Positions 22,553 to 24,586 of a stretch of 24,586 nt of DNA are shown here, in pieces (positions within the stretch are counted from its first letter, which is position 1; each line of letters starts with the position of its first letter). This DNA comes from CADEED01 sp035995425 (GTDB lineage: Bacteria > Pseudomonadota > Gammaproteobacteria > Steroidobacterales > Steroidobacteraceae), in NCBI GenBank assembly GCA_035995425.1, contig DASYKM010000237.1, positions 1 through 24,586 of the forward strand, in the 5' to 3' direction. The notes beneath the pieces were generated by a model. The model was not told the DNA's origin and did not search any database. It saw only the letters and a list, made by a program, of their open reading frames with translations. Position numbers and translations under genes: made by a program.

Positions 22553-23269
22553 CTACTTGAGGTTCAGCGCCTTGCGCAGTTGGGCGGCCGTCATGCCGCG
22601 CACGTACACCGGCGTGCCGTAGTCGAACTCGCGCGCCCGCGAAAGATTGCCCACGGGTACCGGATCGAAGCCCGCGTCGTTGACGAGTTGCTCGGCGATC
22701 TTCATCGCCGCGGGGTCGTCGGCTGCCAGTGGAATGCCCAGTCGCTCCGGCTCGTTGAACGCATCGTTCGCCAGCGGTCCCGCATTGATGGCATTGAACG
22801 CGCGCACCAGGCGAGTGCCGGGCAAGTATTCCGCCGATGCCACACCGGTGCCCCGCGCGCGGTCGCGCACGGCCATGTCGCCGTCGCGCGAGGGATAGGG
22901 ATTGCCGGCGTCGAGCACCACCTTGCCCTTGAGCTCGGTGGAATAGTCGCGACCCACTTGCGGGGTTGCACCGTACGGCACCGCCAGCATCACCACCTCA
23001 CCGAACGCCGCCGCCTCGCGCGGCGTACCCGCCTTCACGTTCGGCCCGAGCTCCCTGGCGAGCGCCTGCAGCTGCTCGGGATGACGCGAAGAGATGAGTA
23101 GTTGGTGGCCGGCTGCCGCCCAGTGGCGAGCGAGCGCGCTACCGATGTCGCCGGTGCCGATGATGCCGATCTTCAGGGGTGTCGAAGTCTTGTGCGCCTT
23201 CGATGCATCGGCAGCTGTGACGGTGAACGGGAGCAAGGCGGCGAGCAGGCAGGCGACAGTGAGTTTCAT
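22553..23269 (-). CDS. NADP-binding oxidoreductase of the F420-dependent NADP reductase-like family, with signal peptide, 238 aa
   Basis: A signal-peptide-like N-terminus (MKLTVACLLAALLPFTVTAA) precedes a Rossmann fold: GIIGTGDIGSALA (35-47) and SSRHPEQ, whose Arg fits NADP(H) 2'-phosphate recognition. Later blocks VVMLAVPYGA, GKVVLDAGNPYP and RAFNAINAGPL match the NADPH-dependent F420 reductase-like/NAD-binding family. F420 itself is unlikely in a gammaproteobacterium, so the partner is unknown. ATG 23269 has GGAGAG nine bases upstream. A longer frame from 23380 would start inside the cysB stop region and lacks a signal. An exported NADP-binding protein is odd; the N-terminus may instead be an uncleaved membrane anchor. 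It follows cysB by 107 bp. Confidence 0.82.
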   Translation of the reverse strand: MKLTVACLLAALLPFTVTAADASKAHKTSTPLKIGIIGTGDIGSALARHWAAAGHQLLISSRHPEQLQALARELGPNVKAGTPREAAAFGEVVMLAVPYGATPQVGRDYSTELKGKVVLDAGNPYPSRDGDMAVRDRARGTGVASAEYLPGTRLVRAFNAINAGPLANDAFNEPERLGIPLAADDPAAMKIAEQLVNDAGFDPVPVGNLSRAREFDYGTPVYVRGMTAAQLRKALNLK

Positions 23270-23376
23270 GGCGGTCTCTCCGGTGGCTCGAGCTTTCTTC
23301 GACCCCCAACGCCGCAAGAGAATCCACGCTTGAGCGTGAGTTCCTTTCTCTTCGGCCGAGCACTGCGGGCCCGGCA

Positions 23377-24354
23377 TCAATCGTAGCGCGGCAACTCGAT
23401 CGCCGAAATGAGCTTCTCGCGCGCGGCTGGCGTCGGCGCCGCGATGATGCGCTCGATGCGCTCGCGCGTGAGATGCGGCGCGAGCAGCTGGATGAAGTCG
23501 TAGGTGAAGCCGCGCAGCAGCGCGCCCGAACGGAAGCCGAGCCAGGTGATGTGGCTCGGAAACAGGTGACCGGCTTCGACCACCGCGAGGTCCTTCTCGT
23601 CGTCCGGCTCGATGGCCATGCTGGCGACCACACCAACCCCGAGCCCGAGGCGCACGTAGGTCTTGATCACGTCCGCGTCGCGCGCCGTCAGCGACACGTT
23701 GGGCTCGAGCCCGGCGCGCGCGAACTGCTGGTGCAGCGACGAGGGGCCCGTGAAACTGAACACGTAGGTGACCAGCGGATATTCGGCGAGCTGCTGCAGC
23801 GTGGGCTTGGCGATCTGCGCCAGCGGATGATCTTTCGGGACGATGATCTGCCGGTGCCAGGAGTAGATAGGCAGCAGCACGAAGTCCGGGAACTTGTCCT
23901 GGCTGCCGGTGTTGATGGCGAAGTCGATGCGATCGAGCGTCGCCATCTCGGCGATCTGGTCGGACGTGCCCTGGTGCAGGTGCAACTGCACGTCGGGATA
24001 TTTCTGGCGGAAATCGCGGATCACGCGCGGCAACACGTAGCGCGCCTGCGTGTGCGTGGTGCCGATGGACAGCGAGCCGCGATCGGACTGCTTGAGATCT
24101 TTGGCCAGGCTCTTGAGCGCCTGCGCCTCGCGCAGCATGCGCAGCGCGCGCGCCGCCACTTCTTCGCCGGCGGGCGTGAGGCGCTTGAGGGCACGGCCGT
24201 CACGCACGAACAGCGTGAGGCCGAGCTCCTCTTCAAGCAGACGAATCTGCTTGCTGACGCCCGGCTGTGAAGTGTGCAGCGCCTGGGCGGCGGTGGTCAC
24301 GTTCAGGCCGTTCTGCACCACGGCCGCCAGATATCGAAGTTGCTGCAGTTTCAA
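23377..24354 (-). CDS. cysB: CysB, LysR-type transcriptional activator of cysteine biosynthesis, 325 aa
   Basis: Senses N-acetylserine/O-acetylserine and sulfur status and activates cys promoters as a tetramer. The winged helix-turn-helix occupies ~1-60 (LNVTTAAQALHTSQPGVSKQIRLLEEELG). The ligand-site residues T100, T102, Q103 (GTTHTQARY) and T202 (FTGPSS) fall at the same numbers as in enterobacterial CysB. Total length 325 against 324 in E. coli. The start is TTG (24352-24354) with GGAG seven bases upstream; no in-frame ATG is available and MKLQQLRY matches the family N-terminus exactly. Only 30 bp separate it from the rpsJ stop with no terminator, so it may be co-transcribed with a ribosomal gene. 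The likely target is the cysD operon. Confidence 0.96.
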   Translation of the reverse strand: MKLQQLRYLAAVVQNGLNVTTAAQALHTSQPGVSKQIRLLEEELGLTLFVRDGRALKRLTPAGEEVAARALRMLREAQALKSLAKDLKQSDRGSLSIGTTHTQARYVLPRVIRDFRQKYPDVQLHLHQGTSDQIAEMATLDRIDFAINTGSQDKFPDFVLLPIYSWHRQIIVPKDHPLAQIAKPTLQQLAEYPLVTYVFSFTGPSSLHQQFARAGLEPNVSLTARDADVIKTYVRLGLGVGVVASMAIEPDDEKDLAVVEAGHLFPSHITWLGFRSGALLRGFTYDFIQLLAPHLTRERIERIIAAPTPAAREKLISAIELPRYD

Positions 24355-24384
24355 ATCGAGCTCCGCAGCGAATTGACGTTGTTG

Positions 24385-24586
24385 TTAGTTCAGCTTGAGC
24401 TGGACGTCGACGCCGGCGGGCAGCTCGAGCTTCATGAGCGCGTCGACCGTTTTGTCGGTCGGATTCATGATGTCCATGATGCGCTTGTGCGTGCGCAGCT
24501 CGTACTGGTCGCGCGCGTCCTTGTCGCCGTGCGGCGAGACGAGCAGCGTGAACTTTTCCATCTTGGTCGGCAGCGGGATCGGGCCC
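24385..24586 (-). CDS. rpsJ: Ribosomal protein S10 (NusE), C-terminal part, gene cut by the window edge
   Basis: The last 66 codons plus TAA are present. The sequence GPIPLPTKMEKFTLLVSPH followed by KDARDQYELRTHKR and PTDKTVDALMKLELPAGVDV is unmistakably S10, a 30S head protein that also acts in NusB-NusE antitermination. In nearly all bacteria rplC follows rpsJ as the S10 operon; here cysB follows instead. The rest of the gene and its upstream neighbours lie outside the window. Confidence 0.98.
   Translation of the reverse strand, partial: GPIPLPTKMEKFTLLVSPHGDKDARDQYELRTHKRIMDIMNPTDKTVDALMKLELPAGVDVQLKLN

Noticed and set aside
23325..23338. Hairpin CACGCT/AGCGTG between cysB and the oxidoreductase gene
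   Set aside because: The stem is only 5-6 bp with no T-run, too weak to call a terminator.

Overview
The window looks like chromosomal DNA of a GC-rich gammaproteobacterium. Evidence for this is an E. coli-type CysB, a cysDNC/JIH sulfate-assimilation operon, a fused CysG and a bacterial S10 gene. I cannot fix the order or genus; a xanthomonad, Nevskia or Steroidobacter relative would fit.

Positions 1-5880 are the integrase-proximal end of a chromosomal (sedentary) integron. A complete integron integrase gene (4906-5880, +) is followed to the left by an attI-like region and an array of gene cassettes read on the - strand, away from the integrase. Ten attC sites, each exactly 88 bp and nearly identical, delimit ten complete cassettes and an eleventh that runs off the left edge. 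Most cassettes carry one short ORF, usually of unknown function and often membrane-spanning. One is a DUF4304-type protein, and one is a 56-residue membrane protein with a GTG start and a strong Shine-Dalgarno sequence. Three cassette proteins read into their attC and so share a C-terminal tail (NxSLERTR).

Positions 5898-19147 (all -) hold a sulfate-assimilation and siroheme cluster. In transcription order it is cysD, cysNC (fusion), cysJ, cysI, cysH, an exported TPR protein, a hydroxymethylbilane synthase-like/uroporphyrinogen-III synthase-like fusion, a hemB-like gene, cysG and a short signal peptidase I. Most junctions overlap or are nearly touching, which implies one operon. It covers sulfate -> APS -> PAPS -> sulfite -> sulfide together with synthesis of the siroheme that sulfite reductase needs. 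The HemC-like domain lacks the cysteine that normally anchors the dipyrromethane cofactor, and the HemB-like protein is also divergent. This paralogous tetrapyrrole branch inside a cys operon is the most interesting biochemical question in the window.

Positions 19245-24586 (all -) hold, in transcription order, the end of rpsJ (ribosomal protein S10), cysB with a TTG start only 30 bp after rpsJ, a signal-peptide-bearing NADP-binding oxidoreductase, and a large secreted multidomain nuclease (lamin-tail, Ig-like, DNA/RNA non-specific endonuclease, PKD). A strong hairpin follows the nuclease gene and precedes a candidate CysB-type promoter in front of cysD. Finding cysB rather than rplC next to rpsJ means the usually invariant S10 operon is broken here.

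A base-level signal runs across the chromosomal part. Eight of the nine in-frame TTA leucine codons I found in the - strand genes lie in the hexamer TGTTAG, which is also the outer end of every attC.
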